DNA of 64,000 nt from Aquipseudomonas alcaligenes (GCF_003205495.1 NZ_QJRX01000003.1:372001-436000); one strand, 5' to 3'. Numbered from the stretch's first letter, positions 8,071-17,572 are shown. A program made the numbers and translations. The notes: generated by a model not told the origin, from the sequence alone.

Positions 8071-8166
8071 GGGCTTTCCTGAAGCAGCCGGCGGCTGCCG
8101 GTGCGGTGCTGCGGAGTTGCAAAGGGGGGCGGATGGTACGCAATCACCACTGCAGCGGCCAGCGCC

Positions 8167-8733
8167 TCAGTACAGACGGTAGCGCGCCAGTTCCTGCGCC
8201 GTAAGCACCTTCATGCGGTGCGGCTCGATGGCCTGCATGTCGCTGGCGAGCGTCGGCGCCACACCCATCTCGCGCAGGTAGCCGGCCAGGTTGTGGGGCA
8301 TGCCGGCCTCGCGGGCGCGGGCCGACTCGCCGGCGGGGAAGTGCGGGCGGTGGATGGCCACGTGGCCGCGCACGTTCTTCTTGCGTCCGGCCGCCAGCAG
8401 GTAGACACAGCTGCCCTGGCACACGCCCCGGGCTGGGACCAGGGCGTCGAAGCCGGTCTCGCGCAGCAGGCGACCCATGCGCAGGGCCTCGGCGGTGCTG
8501 CCGCCGATGCTGTCGAGCAGCAGGATCTTGCGTGCGAACTTGCCGGGGTGGCCGCGTAGGCCCTTGAACAGGACTTCGTAGTCGCCGGGGGCGATGTCCT
8601 CGGAGACCTTGACGATGAGGATGCGGCCGACCGATTTCTGCTCGGCGGCTTCGATTTCGACCCTGGCCAGGCTGGGGCTGGCGCCCAGCGCGGCGGCGCA
8701 GAGCAGGGCGAGGCGGAGGAGGGTACGGCTCAT
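8167..8733 (-). CDS. Exported ClpP-fold protein (COG3904-like)
   Basis: The 188-residue protein has a signal peptide (LLRLALLCAAALGASPSLA, about 4-22). The mature part has a ClpP/crotonase-like layout: LLLDSIGGSTAEALRMGRLL, then GVCQGSCVYLLAAG with a candidate nucleophilic Ser, and HVAIHRPH with candidate His residues. A periplasmic peptidase or an inactive relative are both possible. I chose ATG 8733, which starts the signal peptide. Substrate unknown. Confidence 0.65.
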   Translation of the reverse strand: MSRTLLRLALLCAAALGASPSLARVEIEAAEQKSVGRILIVKVSEDIAPGDYEVLFKGLRGHPGKFARKILLLDSIGGSTAEALRMGRLLRETGFDALVPARGVCQGSCVYLLAAGRKKNVRGHVAIHRPHFPAGESARAREAGMPHNLAGYLREMGVAPTLASDMQAIEPHRMKVLTAQELARYRLY

Positions 8734-8835
8734 GGGGCGACGGCTTCTGGCTGAACGACTGGGCGCAGAAGATACCCGTAGCGCGGCCCTGCGCCTATAG
8801 CCCGCCCCGCGCAGCAATGCGCGGGGCGGTCGAGG

Positions 8836-9540
8836 TCAGGTGCGCGCCGGTATCTGCAGGCCGCGCTGCACCGCCGGGCGGGTTAGGAAGGCGTCGAGCA
8901 CGCGGGCGACGTTGGCGAAGCGCTCGAACTGCACCAGTTCGCCGGCCTCGTAGAAGCCGACCAGGTTGCGCACCCAGGGGAAGATGGCGATGTCGGCGAT
9001 GCTGTAGTCGTCGCCCAGCATCCAGTCGCGGTCTTGCAGGTGCTGGTCGAGCACACCGAGCAGGCGCACGGATTCGGCCACGTAGCGGTCACGCGGGCGC
9101 TTGTCCTCGTAGTCGCGGCCGGCGAATTTGTGGAAGAAACCGAGCTGGCCGAACATCGGGCCGATGCCGCCCATCTGCCACATCAGCCACTGGATGGCCT
9201 GGTAGCGCAGGGCCGGGTCCTGCGGCAGCAACTGGCCGGTTTTCTCGGCCAGGTAGAGGAGGATGGCACCGGACTCGAACAGGGCCAGCGGCGCGCCGTG
9301 CGGCCCATTGGGGTCGAGGATGGCGGGAATCTTGTTGTTCGGGTTGAGCGAGAGGAACTCCGCGCTGAGCTGGTCGTTGCTGTCGAAGCTGACCAGGTGC
9401 GGCTCGTAGGCCAGGCCGGTCTCCTCCAGCATGATCGAGACCTTGACCCCGTTGGGCGTGGGCAGCGAGTACAGCTGCAGGCGCTCGGGGTGCCGGGCGG
9501 GCCACTTGCGGGTGATGGCGAAGGCGGACAGGTCGGTCAT
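8836..9540 (-). CDS. Glutathione S-transferase, nu-class/YghU-YfcG-like
   Basis: The 234-residue protein has a thioredoxin-like N-terminal domain with LYSLPTPNGVKVSIMLEE, the Thr-Pro-Asn active-site signature of the Ure2/nu class, and ESGAILLYLAEK for glutathione binding. An all-helical C-terminal domain with DYSIADIAIFPWVRN follows. Relatives act as disulfide-bond reductases using glutathione. Start ATG 9540 was chosen over 9573 from family length. Confidence 0.85.
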   Translation of the reverse strand: MTDLSAFAITRKWPARHPERLQLYSLPTPNGVKVSIMLEETGLAYEPHLVSFDSNDQLSAEFLSLNPNNKIPAILDPNGPHGAPLALFESGAILLYLAEKTGQLLPQDPALRYQAIQWLMWQMGGIGPMFGQLGFFHKFAGRDYEDKRPRDRYVAESVRLLGVLDQHLQDRDWMLGDDYSIADIAIFPWVRNLVGFYEAGELVQFERFANVARVLDAFLTRPAVQRGLQIPART

Positions 9541-9614
9541 GGGGCTTCCTTGGCGGTTGAGAACTCGGGCCATCTCAGCACGGCGCTGTGGCTGCGGGAA
9601 AATCGATAGTGGCG

Positions 9615-10874
9615 TTAGTGGCTATCAGCCGTGGCGATTCTTTCCCCCTGCCGGCGCGCCCGGCGGATGCGCAGCATCACCCCGGCCAGGGTGAGCAGCG
9701 CCAGCGGCCCCAGGGTCAGCAGCGCGGTGCGTTCCGACAGCTCCAGGCCGAGGCCGAGCAGGCCCTGGTAAAGCAGCTTGAACAGGCTCAGCAGGTAGTA
9801 GCTGATGGCGATGATCGACAGGCCCTCGACCGCCTTCTGGATCCTGATCTGGGTGTCGGCGCGGGCATTGAGGCTGCGCAGGATGGCCGAGTTCTGTTCC
9901 TCCACTTCGCCCTGCACCCGCACCTGCAGCAGGTCGCTCAGGTGGGCGACGCCCTGGGCCAGGCGGGTCAGGCGCTGGTCGGTGGCCTGGCAGTAGCGCA
10001 CCGTGGGCAGGAAGCGCCGCTCGATGAACACGCCCAGGCGCTGGCAGTCCTCGACGTGCTTCTCGCGCAGCTCGGCGATGCGTTCGCCGACCAGTTGCGC
10101 GTAGGCGGTGGCGGCGCCGAAACGCTGGCGGGTGCGCGCGCTGCAGTGGACGATGCGCGCCGACAGCCGGGCCAGGTCGGCGGACAGCTCGCGGGCGCCG
10201 TCGCGGCCTTCGGCGTTGCGCGCGGACAGGCGATCCAGCTCGCGCTCATGGTCCTTCAGCTCGCGGCTGACCTGCTGCGCCACCGGCAGGGTCAACGAGG
10301 CCATCATGCGGTAGGTCTCGATCTCCAGCAGGCGCCGCACCATGCGCCCCAGGCGGTAGGCATTGAGCCGGTGGTTGACCAGCAGCAGGCGGTTGACGCC
10401 CTGCTCATCGAGGCGGAAGTCGGACCAGGCGGTGGCGTCGCCGTCGCCCAGGGCGGAGGCGGCCGGGTCCTTGAAGCCGCAGCGGGCCGGGCCGTCGGGC
10501 CAGTGGGCGGCGGATTCCACGAGCAGCTGGCTGGCGCTGATCAGGCGTTCACGATGGGGTGCCAGCAGTGGCTCCAGCACCGCCGGCCACTCGCCCCACA
10601 GCGGGTCGCCGGCCTGGCGTGGCTGCACCAGGGTGAGGGTGAAGAACTCGCCGTGGCGCTCCCACTTGAGCGTGGCCTGGCCCAGGCGCAGCAGGCCCTG
10701 CACGCTGTTGCTGGGCAGGCGCTCTTCGGCCAGCCGTTCGAGCTGGCCGATCAGCACCGAGCAGGCCTCGTCCGGGTCGACGAAGGCCAGGTGGTGGACG
10801 TTGGCCGGTTCCTGGAAGTGGATCGAGGGGCGCGAGTGCAGTTCGTTGTGCAGGGTGACGCGCAGTGGATGCAT
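9615..10874 (-). CDS. DUF3422 family membrane protein
   Basis: The 419-residue protein begins MHPLRVTLHNELHSRPSI, the diagnostic DUF3422 opening, and ends with two hydrophobic segments (about 345-363 and 380-400) before a basic tail. The middle is long and helical. Function has not been established. It stands alone between the GST gene and the divergent HIT gene. Confidence 0.85.
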   Translation of the reverse strand: MHPLRVTLHNELHSRPSIHFQEPANVHHLAFVDPDEACSVLIGQLERLAEERLPSNSVQGLLRLGQATLKWERHGEFFTLTLVQPRQAGDPLWGEWPAVLEPLLAPHRERLISASQLLVESAAHWPDGPARCGFKDPAASALGDGDATAWSDFRLDEQGVNRLLLVNHRLNAYRLGRMVRRLLEIETYRMMASLTLPVAQQVSRELKDHERELDRLSARNAEGRDGARELSADLARLSARIVHCSARTRQRFGAATAYAQLVGERIAELREKHVEDCQRLGVFIERRFLPTVRYCQATDQRLTRLAQGVAHLSDLLQVRVQGEVEEQNSAILRSLNARADTQIRIQKAVEGLSIIAISYYLLSLFKLLYQGLLGLGLELSERTALLTLGPLALLTLAGVMLRIRRARRQGERIATADSH

Positions 10875-11034
10875 GCTGGTTCTTCTGCCGGATCGGGGAA
10901 TGGGGCAATGACGCCACCGCGTGACCTTGTGGTCACTGCGACATTTCGCCCCGGCCCGGCCACGGGGGCATGGGCAGCGGCGGCTCGAGCCGGTATGGTG
11001 CGGGCTTTACTCACCCGGGTTAGGGAGCTTACCC

Positions 11035-11472
11035 ATGAGCCTGCATGGCACTTACGATCCGCAGAACATCTTCGCCAAGATCATTCGTGGCGAGGCGCCC
11101 TGCTACAAGCTGTACGAGGACGAGGACGTGCTCGCCTTCCTCGACCTGTTCCCGCAGTCCTACGGCCACTGCCTGGTGATTCCGAAGAATGCCCCGGCGC
11201 GCAACATCCTGGAGATCGACGACGCCAACCTGGCCAAGGTCATGGCCGTGGTGCGCCGGCTGACCCAGGTGGTGGTGGACGAGCTGCAGCCGGCCGGCGT
11301 GCAGGTGGCGCAGTTCAATGGCGCCCCGGCCGGGCAGACGGTATTCCACATCCACATGCACATAGTGCCGCGCTACGAGGGCGAGAAACTTGGCGTGCAC
11401 GCCGCCAAGCAGGCCGATGCGGCCGAGCTGGAGCAGCTGCAGGCGCGGCTGCTGAAGCGGATCAACGGCTGA
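11035..11472 (+). CDS. HIT family nucleotide hydrolase/transferase
   Basis: This 145-residue protein has the histidine triad FHIHMHIVPR (about 104-113) and the IFAKIIRGEAPCYKLYEDED opening of the HINT branch. These enzymes split nucleoside phosphoramidates or dinucleotides through the middle histidine. Length and layout are normal. It ends three bases from the convergent Sel1 gene. Confidence 0.9.
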   Translation: MSLHGTYDPQNIFAKIIRGEAPCYKLYEDEDVLAFLDLFPQSYGHCLVIPKNAPARNILEIDDANLAKVMAVVRRLTQVVVDELQPAGVQVAQFNGAPAGQTVFHIHMHIVPRYEGEKLGVHAAKQADAAELEQLQARLLKRING

Positions 11473-11474
11473 GG

Positions 11475-12341
11475 CTACTGCGGCCGCTGCAGGGCTATCT
11501 GCGGGCAGCGCGCCTGGCCGTCGCCGGCCTGGCGCTTGATCCATAGTTCGGCCTTGTCGTACCAGCTGCCATTGTCGCTGGCGAGGATGGCGATGGCCTC
11601 CTCCTTGCCATTGGCGGCGGCCTTCTCCAGCCACAGGCGGCTCTGCAGCTGGTCCACCGGCATGCCGCGGCCACGGCTGTAGGCCTCACTGAGGCTGAAC
11701 TGGGCGAACTCGTCGTCGTTCTGCGCTGCCTGGCACAGCCAGTACAGGGCTTTGGCGTCGTTGCTGTCGTAGCGCTCGAGCAGGTGGAACTCGTCCTCGC
11801 CCAGGGCCATGTCCGCGTCTGCCGAGCTGCGTGCATCGCTCCAGTACATTTCGCCGAGCAGGTACTGGGCCTGGGAATGGCCCTGCTCGGCGGCCTTCTC
11901 CAGCCAGCCCATGGCGGTGAACAGTCCCCGCGCGTCCTGGCGGTCCTGCAGGTACAGGTAACCGAGTTCGGTCTGGGCCAGGGCCAGTCCCTGTTCGGCG
12001 GCCTGCTGCAACCAGCGCAGGGTCTGCTCCTGGTCACCGGGCAGCAGCTTGTCGCGGTAGAGCATGGCGATCTCGAAGGCCGCGCGACTGATGCCCTGTT
12101 CGGCGGCCTTGGCGTACCAGCGTTCGGCGGCCGGATACTGCTGCCTGGTGTAATACAGGTAGCCGAGGTTGAACTGGGCGCAGGCGTCGCCTGCACCCGC
12201 CTGGTCCAGATATTGGAAGATGATACTCGGCTTGTTCTCGATCAATACCTCGCAGCCGGGGGCGACTTCGGCCCGGGCGTAGAGGGACAACAGCAGGGGC
12301 AGGCCGGCGAGGGCCCTGAGCAGCGAGGGGAGTGGGCGCAT
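11475..12341 (-). CDS. Exported Sel1-like repeat protein
   Basis: The 288-residue protein has a signal peptide (about 1-23, ending LYARA) and roughly five Sel1-type repeats, seen as recurring LGYLY...A..W..KAAEQG units between about residues 50 and 260. Sel1 repeats form a protein-binding solenoid. The partner is unknown, and there is no linked effector gene. Confidence 0.8.
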   Translation of the reverse strand: MRPLPSLLRALAGLPLLLSLYARAEVAPGCEVLIENKPSIIFQYLDQAGAGDACAQFNLGYLYYTRQQYPAAERWYAKAAEQGISRAAFEIAMLYRDKLLPGDQEQTLRWLQQAAEQGLALAQTELGYLYLQDRQDARGLFTAMGWLEKAAEQGHSQAQYLLGEMYWSDARSSADADMALGEDEFHLLERYDSNDAKALYWLCQAAQNDDEFAQFSLSEAYSRGRGMPVDQLQSRLWLEKAAANGKEEAIAILASDNGSWYDKAELWIKRQAGDGQARCPQIALQRPQ

Positions 12342-12483
12342 GGGATCCTTCCTTGGATGTGGTCGGCCGCGCGGAGGAATGGCGCAACGGCGCAACGGAC
12401 CTTAACCAAATGCTCTTGCGCTCGGCAAGCCCGTCGGCGCGGCTGGTGAGCCGCATCGATGGCCGATCGTGCCGCGGCGAAGG

Positions 12484-12507
12484 AGCCCGGCCTGGGCCGG
12501 GCTTTTC
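12484..12507 (+). terminator. Candidate terminator hairpin
   Basis: AGCCCGGCC / GGCCGGGCT arms around TG, followed by TTTT on the plus strand. It lies downstream of the minus-strand hydrolase gene, where the T-run is on the wrong side, so it may act in both directions or only be a remnant. Confidence 0.45.
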
Positions 12508-12521
12508 TGCGCCTGCGGTGT

Positions 12522-13148
12522 TCAGCGACCGGCGATGGCCCGCTGGTTGGACAGGTAGATGTTGTCCGGCTGCGGCACCTCGCCGGTCTGCAGGGCGTTG
12601 AGCCAGTCATCGGTGCTGAGCACGGCGGCGAAGCCGGTGTGCATGACCACGGTGAACACCCGGTGGATCTCCTCGGCGCTGGCCGAGCCCATGGCGTTGC
12701 GGTACGGCGGCGAGCCGGCGGCGTCGTGCAGCAGTTCGACCTTCCAGCCCTCGTGGTGGGCCTGGCGTACGGTGGAGTCGTCGCAGTTGTGGGTCATGTA
12801 GCCGATCACGCTGAGGGTGTCGATCTCGTGTTGCTTGAGGTAGGCGGCCAGGTCGGTGCCGGCGAAGGAGCTGGCCATCTGCTTCTGGATGAAGTGGTCA
12901 CGCGGGCGCTCCGCCACCAGCGGGTGCAGCTCGGCGTTGTGGCTTCCGGTGGCGAAGATCGGCGCGCTTTCCGGCAGCAGGTGCTGGATGACGATCACCG
13001 GGATGCCGGCGGCGCTGGCGGCGTCCATGGCGCGGCCGATATTGGCCATCGACTGCTCGATGGGCGGGTACTCGATGCGCAGGTTGCCGGTGACGTATTC
13101 GTTCTGCACATCGATGACGATCAGGGCGCGTTTCGCTTGCTGGCTCAT
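12522..13148 (-). CDS. Isochorismatase-family cysteine hydrolase
   Basis: The 208-residue protein has the family's catalytic Asp (LIVIDVQNEY, about 9-18), Lys (HFIQKQMASSF) and nucleophile Cys in GYMTHNCDDSTVRQA. Members hydrolyse amides or vinyl ethers such as nicotinamide or isochorismate. The substrate is unknown. A GlxA-type regulator is transcribed away from it across a 131-bp gap, a frequent pairing that suggests local control. Confidence 0.87.
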   Translation of the reverse strand: MSQQAKRALIVIDVQNEYVTGNLRIEYPPIEQSMANIGRAMDAASAAGIPVIVIQHLLPESAPIFATGSHNAELHPLVAERPRDHFIQKQMASSFAGTDLAAYLKQHEIDTLSVIGYMTHNCDDSTVRQAHHEGWKVELLHDAAGSPPYRNAMGSASAEEIHRVFTVVMHTGFAAVLSTDDWLNALQTGEVPQPDNIYLSNQRAIAGR

Positions 13149-13279
13149 GGCGGGTTCCTCTGGTTTGGCGGTGTGGTGGTCGATGGGCAGATTGTTCGCC
13201 CGTCGCGCCTGTTGCCGTAAGTGGCCCTGAAGCCAGCTTGCGCTAAGATCGGGCCAAACCTTCGGATCGGGACAACGCC

Positions 13280-14230
13280 ATGCCTGCCCACCGCATCGCC
13301 GTGGTCGCCTTCGACCACATCACGCCGTTCCACCTGTCCGTGCCCTGCCTGGTGTTCGGCGACCTCGGGCCGGGCGCCGAGCTGTACGAGCTGCGCGTGT
13401 GCGCCACTGCGCCGGGCGCGCTGCCGACCACCGCCGGCTTCGCCCTGCAGGTCGAACACGGGCTGGAGGCGCTGCAGTGGGCGCAGACGATCATCGTGCC
13501 GAGCTGGCACGACCCGGACGAGCGCCCACCGCAGACCCTGCTGGATGCGCTGGTGGCGGCCCATGCACGCGGCGCGCGGCTGGTCGGCCTGTGCCTGGGC
13601 GCCTATGTGCTGGCCGAGGCGGGACTGCTCGATGGCCTGCGCGCCACCACCCACTGGGCCTGGGCCAATGACTTCGCCGCGCGCTTCCCGCGGGTGACGG
13701 TGGACGCCGACGTGCTCTATCTGGATGACGGCGGCCTGCTGACCTCGGCCGGCACCGCCGCCGGCATCGACTGCTGCCTGCACCTGCTGCGCCAGCAGCA
13801 CGGCGCCGAGCTCGCCAACCGGGTCGCAAGGCGCCTGGTGGTGCCGCCGCACCGCCAGGGCGGCCAGGCGCAGTTCATCGAGCAGCCGCTGCCGGCTACC
13901 TCCCGCGACGATCGCCTGGCCGGCCTGCTGGACTGGGTGCGTGCCCACCTCGACCTGCCGCACAGCCTGGACAGCCTGGCCGAGCGCGCGCTGATGAGCC
14001 GGCGCACCTTCACTCGGCACTTCCGCCAGCTCACCGGCATGACGGTGGGAGGCTGGCTGCTGGCCGAGCGCCTGGCCCTGGCCCAGCGCCTGCTGGAGAG
14101 CAGTGAGCAGGGCGTGGAGGCGATCGCCGCACTGGCCGGCTTCGGCTCGCCGGTGTCGCTGCGCCATCACTTCGGTCGTGCCTTCGGTGTGTCGCCCAGT
14201 GCCTGGCGGCAGACCTTCCAGGGGCACTGA
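13280..14230 (+). CDS. GlxA-type regulator: DJ-1/PfpI domain plus AraC DNA-binding domain
   Basis: The N-terminal 190 residues form a DJ-1/PfpI-like domain with the nucleophile elbow GLCLGAYVLAEAGLL and an ATTHW segment. The C-terminal 110 residues carry the AraC/XylS double helix-turn-helix (SLAERALMSRRTFTRHFRQ and GFGSPVSLRHHFGRAFG). Regulators of this build usually activate catabolic genes. The divergent hydrolase at 12522-13148 is the likeliest target. Confidence 0.88.
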   Translation: MPAHRIAVVAFDHITPFHLSVPCLVFGDLGPGAELYELRVCATAPGALPTTAGFALQVEHGLEALQWAQTIIVPSWHDPDERPPQTLLDALVAAHARGARLVGLCLGAYVLAEAGLLDGLRATTHWAWANDFAARFPRVTVDADVLYLDDGGLLTSAGTAAGIDCCLHLLRQQHGAELANRVARRLVVPPHRQGGQAQFIEQPLPATSRDDRLAGLLDWVRAHLDLPHSLDSLAERALMSRRTFTRHFRQLTGMTVGGWLLAERLALAQRLLESSEQGVEAIAALAGFGSPVSLRHHFGRAFGVSPSAWRQTFQGH

Positions 14231-14293
14231 TCGGGCTGGACGGGGAGCGCGGCGCTGGGCAAGGATGACGGCTTTTGCCGGAATCGGATCGCC

Positions 14294-15181
14294 ATGCGCC
14301 GCCTGCCCTCACTCACCGCCCTGCGCACCTTCGAGGCCGCCGCGCGCCACGCCCATTTCGGTCGTGCGGCCGCCGAGCTGTGCGTCACCGACAGCGCGGT
14401 CAGCCACCAGATTCGCCAGCTCGAGGAGCAACTGGGCACGCTTCTGTTTCAGCGCGACGGCCGCCAGGTGCGCCCCACGCCCCAGGCGCGGCGACTGCTG
14501 CGCAGCCTGCAGCAGGCCTTCGAGCTGATCGGTGAGGCCTGCGACGAGCTGCGCGACCCCGGCTCGCAGGCGCAGCTGCGCATCGCGGTGACCGTGGAGC
14601 TGGCGCAGAAGTGGCTGATCGGGCGCCTGGCGGACTTCGCCGAGCGCCACCCGCAGATCACCCTGCACCTGCACGAGCAGCCGCTGGAGGCGCCGCTGCC
14701 GGGCGCCGAGATCGACCTGGCGATCACCTATGGCACCGGCCCGGAGGACGCCAGCGCCTACTTCGTGCGACCGCTGCCGACCCTGCAGTTCTTCCCGGTG
14801 TGCAGCCCCGGCCTGTTCAATCAGCTGCCGCTCAAGCACCCGCGTGACCTGGCCCGCCACTGCCTGCTGCACGACGACCAGGACGGCAAGACCTGGACCG
14901 CCTGGCTGACCACCCACGCCGGCGACATCCAGCCTGCGCGCCACCTGTACCTCGGCCACGCCGGGCTGACAATGGAGGCCGCCGCGCGCGGCCAGGGCGT
15001 GGCCATCGGCGACAACCTGACCAGCGCCGAGGACCTCGCCAGCGGCCGCCTGGTGCGCCCGTTCGCCGCCCAGGTGGCCTCGCTAGGGCAGTATGCGCTG
15101 GTCTGCGAACGCCTGCGCCTGGACAAGCCTGCGGTGGCCAGCTTCATCGATTGGTTCACCGATCAGCTTGCTGATCTGTGA
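14294..15181 (+). CDS. LysR-type transcriptional regulator, GcvA-like
   Basis: The 295-residue protein begins MRRLPSLTALRTFEAAARH, the opening of the GcvA/AmpR branch, with the helix-turn-helix at about 19-60 (AAAELCVTDSAVSHQIRQLE). The effector-binding domain has two lobes. It lies 97 bp upstream of the agmatine deiminase-like gene on the same strand and may regulate it or be co-transcribed; neither is shown. Confidence 0.87.
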   Translation: MRRLPSLTALRTFEAAARHAHFGRAAAELCVTDSAVSHQIRQLEEQLGTLLFQRDGRQVRPTPQARRLLRSLQQAFELIGEACDELRDPGSQAQLRIAVTVELAQKWLIGRLADFAERHPQITLHLHEQPLEAPLPGAEIDLAITYGTGPEDASAYFVRPLPTLQFFPVCSPGLFNQLPLKHPRDLARHCLLHDDQDGKTWTAWLTTHAGDIQPARHLYLGHAGLTMEAAARGQGVAIGDNLTSAEDLASGRLVRPFAAQVASLGQYALVCERLRLDKPAVASFIDWFTDQLADL

Positions 15182-15278
15182 ATTGAATTCAGCTATCCCG
15201 CGATAATGGTCATTGGTCGCGGCCGCTCTGCCGCGGGTACTGTCGAGCCATCCAACAGCCACCGAAGAGTACCTGACA

Positions 15279-16388
15279 ATGGCCCGTACCCTGACCTCCC
15301 TGCCCAAGGCCGACGGCTTCCGCCTGCCCGGTGAATTCGAACCCAAGAGCCGCTGCTGGCTCGGCTGGCCGGAGCGCCCGGACGTGTGGCGCAACGGCGG
15401 CAAGCCGGCGCAGAAGGTCTGGGTCGAGATCGTCAGCGCCATCGCCAGCAGCGAGCCGGTGACCGTGTGCGCCTCGGCGGCCCAGTACGCCAACGCCCGC
15501 CGCCTGCTGCCGGCCCATGTGCGGGTGGTGGAGATGACCTGCAACGACACCTGGTTCCGCGACAGCGGCCCGGCCTTCCTGGTCAACGACGAGAGCGGCG
15601 AAGTGCGCGGCGTGGACTTCGAGTTCAACGCCTATGGCGGCCTCGACGGCGGTCTCTACTACCCCTGGGACAAGGACGACCAGATCGCCCAGAAGGTCCT
15701 CGAGATCGAGGGCTTCGACCGTTACCGCGCGCCCTTTATCGCCGAGATGGGCGGCATCCAGAGCGACGGCCAGCGCACCCTGCTGACCACCGAGCAGTGC
15801 CTGCTCAACCGCAACCGCAACGCCCACCTGGGCAAGGACGAGATGACTCGCCGCCTGCAGGACTACCTGGGCGCCGAGCAGGTGATCTGGCTGCCGCGCG
15901 GCTGCAAGTTCGATGAAACCGACGGGCATATCGACGACCTGGCCTGCTTCGTCCGCCCCGGCGTGGTGGTGATGCAGTGGACCGATGACCGCAGCGACCC
16001 GCAGTGGGAGATCTACCAGGAGGCCTACGACATCCTGCGCAGCACCCGCGATGCTCAGGGCCGCGAGCTGGAGATTCACAAGCTGCCGCAGCCGCGCGTA
16101 CTGGAGTGGACGGCCGAGGAGGCCGAAGGCCTGGACCAGGACGACGCCACCCACACCCGTCAGGCCGGCACCCGGATCTGCGCGTCCTACATCAACTACT
16201 ACGCCGGCAACTCGGCCATCGTCGTACCGCTGTTCAACGATCCCAACGACCGCATTGCCCAGGCGACCCTGGCCGAGCTGTTCCCCAAGCACCGCATCCT
16301 CGGCATCGAGAACTCGCGGGAGATCCTCCTCGGTGGCGGCAACGTCGCCTGCATCACCTCGCCGCAATACGCCGCGCCCAAGCGCTAG
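15279..16388 (+). CDS. Agmatine deiminase family protein, divergent
   Basis: The 369-residue protein has the layout of agmatine deiminase (agmatine to N-carbamoylputrescine and ammonia). Candidate catalytic residues of the superfamily are present: D90 in NDTWFRD, E156, H217 and D219 in DGHIDD, and C358 in GGGNVACIT. It departs from the typical AguA sequence where EGGSIH would be expected (here EMGGIQ). The polyamine-binding protein gene starts 9 bp downstream, supporting a polyamine or guanidino-compound role. Agmatine as substrate is likely but not certain. Confidence 0.8.
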   Translation: MARTLTSLPKADGFRLPGEFEPKSRCWLGWPERPDVWRNGGKPAQKVWVEIVSAIASSEPVTVCASAAQYANARRLLPAHVRVVEMTCNDTWFRDSGPAFLVNDESGEVRGVDFEFNAYGGLDGGLYYPWDKDDQIAQKVLEIEGFDRYRAPFIAEMGGIQSDGQRTLLTTEQCLLNRNRNAHLGKDEMTRRLQDYLGAEQVIWLPRGCKFDETDGHIDDLACFVRPGVVVMQWTDDRSDPQWEIYQEAYDILRSTRDAQGRELEIHKLPQPRVLEWTAEEAEGLDQDDATHTRQAGTRICASYINYYAGNSAIVVPLFNDPNDRIAQATLAELFPKHRILGIENSREILLGGGNVACITSPQYAAPKR

Positions 16389-16397
16389 GAGGCCGCC

Positions 16398-17489
16398 ATG
16401 AAACTGCCCGCCTCGTGGCTGGCCCTGTCTCTGTCCGTCTGCGCGGGTGCGCAGGCGGCCGAGCCCGCCAAACAGGTCAACCTGTATATCTGGAACGAGT
16501 ACCTGGCACCGGACACTCTGGCGTCCTTCGAGCAGCAGACCGGGATCAAGGTGGTGGTCGATCACTTCGACTCGCTGGAGACGGTTGAGACCAAGCTGCT
16601 TACCGGACGCAGCGGCTACGACCTGGTGCTGACCGCCGGCCAGCACCTGCAGCGGGCCATCACAAGTGGCGCGCTGCAGCCGCTGGACAAGGCCGCGCTG
16701 CCGCACTTCGCCGGCCTGGCGCCGGAGTTCACCGGGCATATGGCGGTCTTCGATCCGGGTAACCGTCATGCCGGGCTCTACGTGTGGGGCACCACCGGTT
16801 TCGGCTACCAGCGTGAGGCCATCGCCCAGCGCATGAAGGATGCGCCGACCGACAGCTGGGCGATGCTGATGGACCCGGTCGTGGTGGCCAAGTTCGCCGA
16901 CTGCGGGGTGAGCTTCCTCAATGACCCCAACGAGGTGTTCGCCGCCGCCTTCCGCTACCTGGGCCTGGATATCAACCAGCAGAACCTCGATGACCTTAAA
17001 AAGGCCGAGGCGCACCTGGCCAAGGTGCGGCCGTCGATCCGCTATTTCGACAACGACCATAACATCGCGGATCTCGCCAACGGCGACACCTGCCTGGCGA
17101 TGTCGTGGAACGGCAACGTGGCCATCGCCGCCGGCCAGGCGCAGCAGGCCGGCAAGCCCTACAGCCTGCACTACAGCATCCCGCGCGAGGGCACGCTGAT
17201 CTGGTTCGACGCTATGGCCATCCCTGCGGATGCGCCGCATCCGCAGGAGGCGCTGGCGCTGATGGACCACCTGATGAAGCCCGAGGTGATCGGCGCCATC
17301 ACCAACAGCATCTACTACGCCAATGCGGTGCCGGCGGCCGATGCCTTCGTCGATCCGGCCCTCCTCGCCGATCCCGGTACCTATCCGCCGGCGCAGCTGC
17401 GCGCCAGCCTGTACACCAAGAACGACAACACCCCGGCCTTCAACCGCGCCCTGACCCGGGCCTTCAGCCGGCTGAAGTCGGGGCTATAG
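16398..17489 (+). CDS. Polyamine ABC transporter periplasmic binding protein, PotF/SpuD-like
   Basis: The 363-residue protein has a signal peptide (about 1-21, CAGAQAA) and the PotF/PotD opening VNLYIWNEYLAPDTL, followed by GIKVVVDHFDS, WGTTGFGY and LAMSWNGN. Family members bind putrescine, spermidine or agmatine in the periplasm. The ribosome site overlaps the stop of the deiminase gene, so the two form an operon. No permease or ATPase follows, so it must use a transporter encoded elsewhere or act as a sensor. Confidence 0.87.
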   Translation: MKLPASWLALSLSVCAGAQAAEPAKQVNLYIWNEYLAPDTLASFEQQTGIKVVVDHFDSLETVETKLLTGRSGYDLVLTAGQHLQRAITSGALQPLDKAALPHFAGLAPEFTGHMAVFDPGNRHAGLYVWGTTGFGYQREAIAQRMKDAPTDSWAMLMDPVVVAKFADCGVSFLNDPNEVFAAAFRYLGLDINQQNLDDLKKAEAHLAKVRPSIRYFDNDHNIADLANGDTCLAMSWNGNVAIAAGQAQQAGKPYSLHYSIPREGTLIWFDAMAIPADAPHPQEALALMDHLMKPEVIGAITNSIYYANAVPAADAFVDPALLADPGTYPPAQLRASLYTKNDNTPAFNRALTRAFSRLKSGL

Positions 17490-17572
17490 CACAGCGTTGC
17501 AGATCGGGCTTGAGCGGCGGCGTGGGAGCGCCAATACTGGGCCGACTCCACGCACGCCCAAGGAGGGCTTCC

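Noticed and set aside
15740..15760. Loss of the catalytic Glu in the agmatine deiminase-like protein
   Set aside because: On ungapped alignment E156 falls at the conserved position; the Met next to it replaces a Gly. The enzyme is divergent rather than dead.
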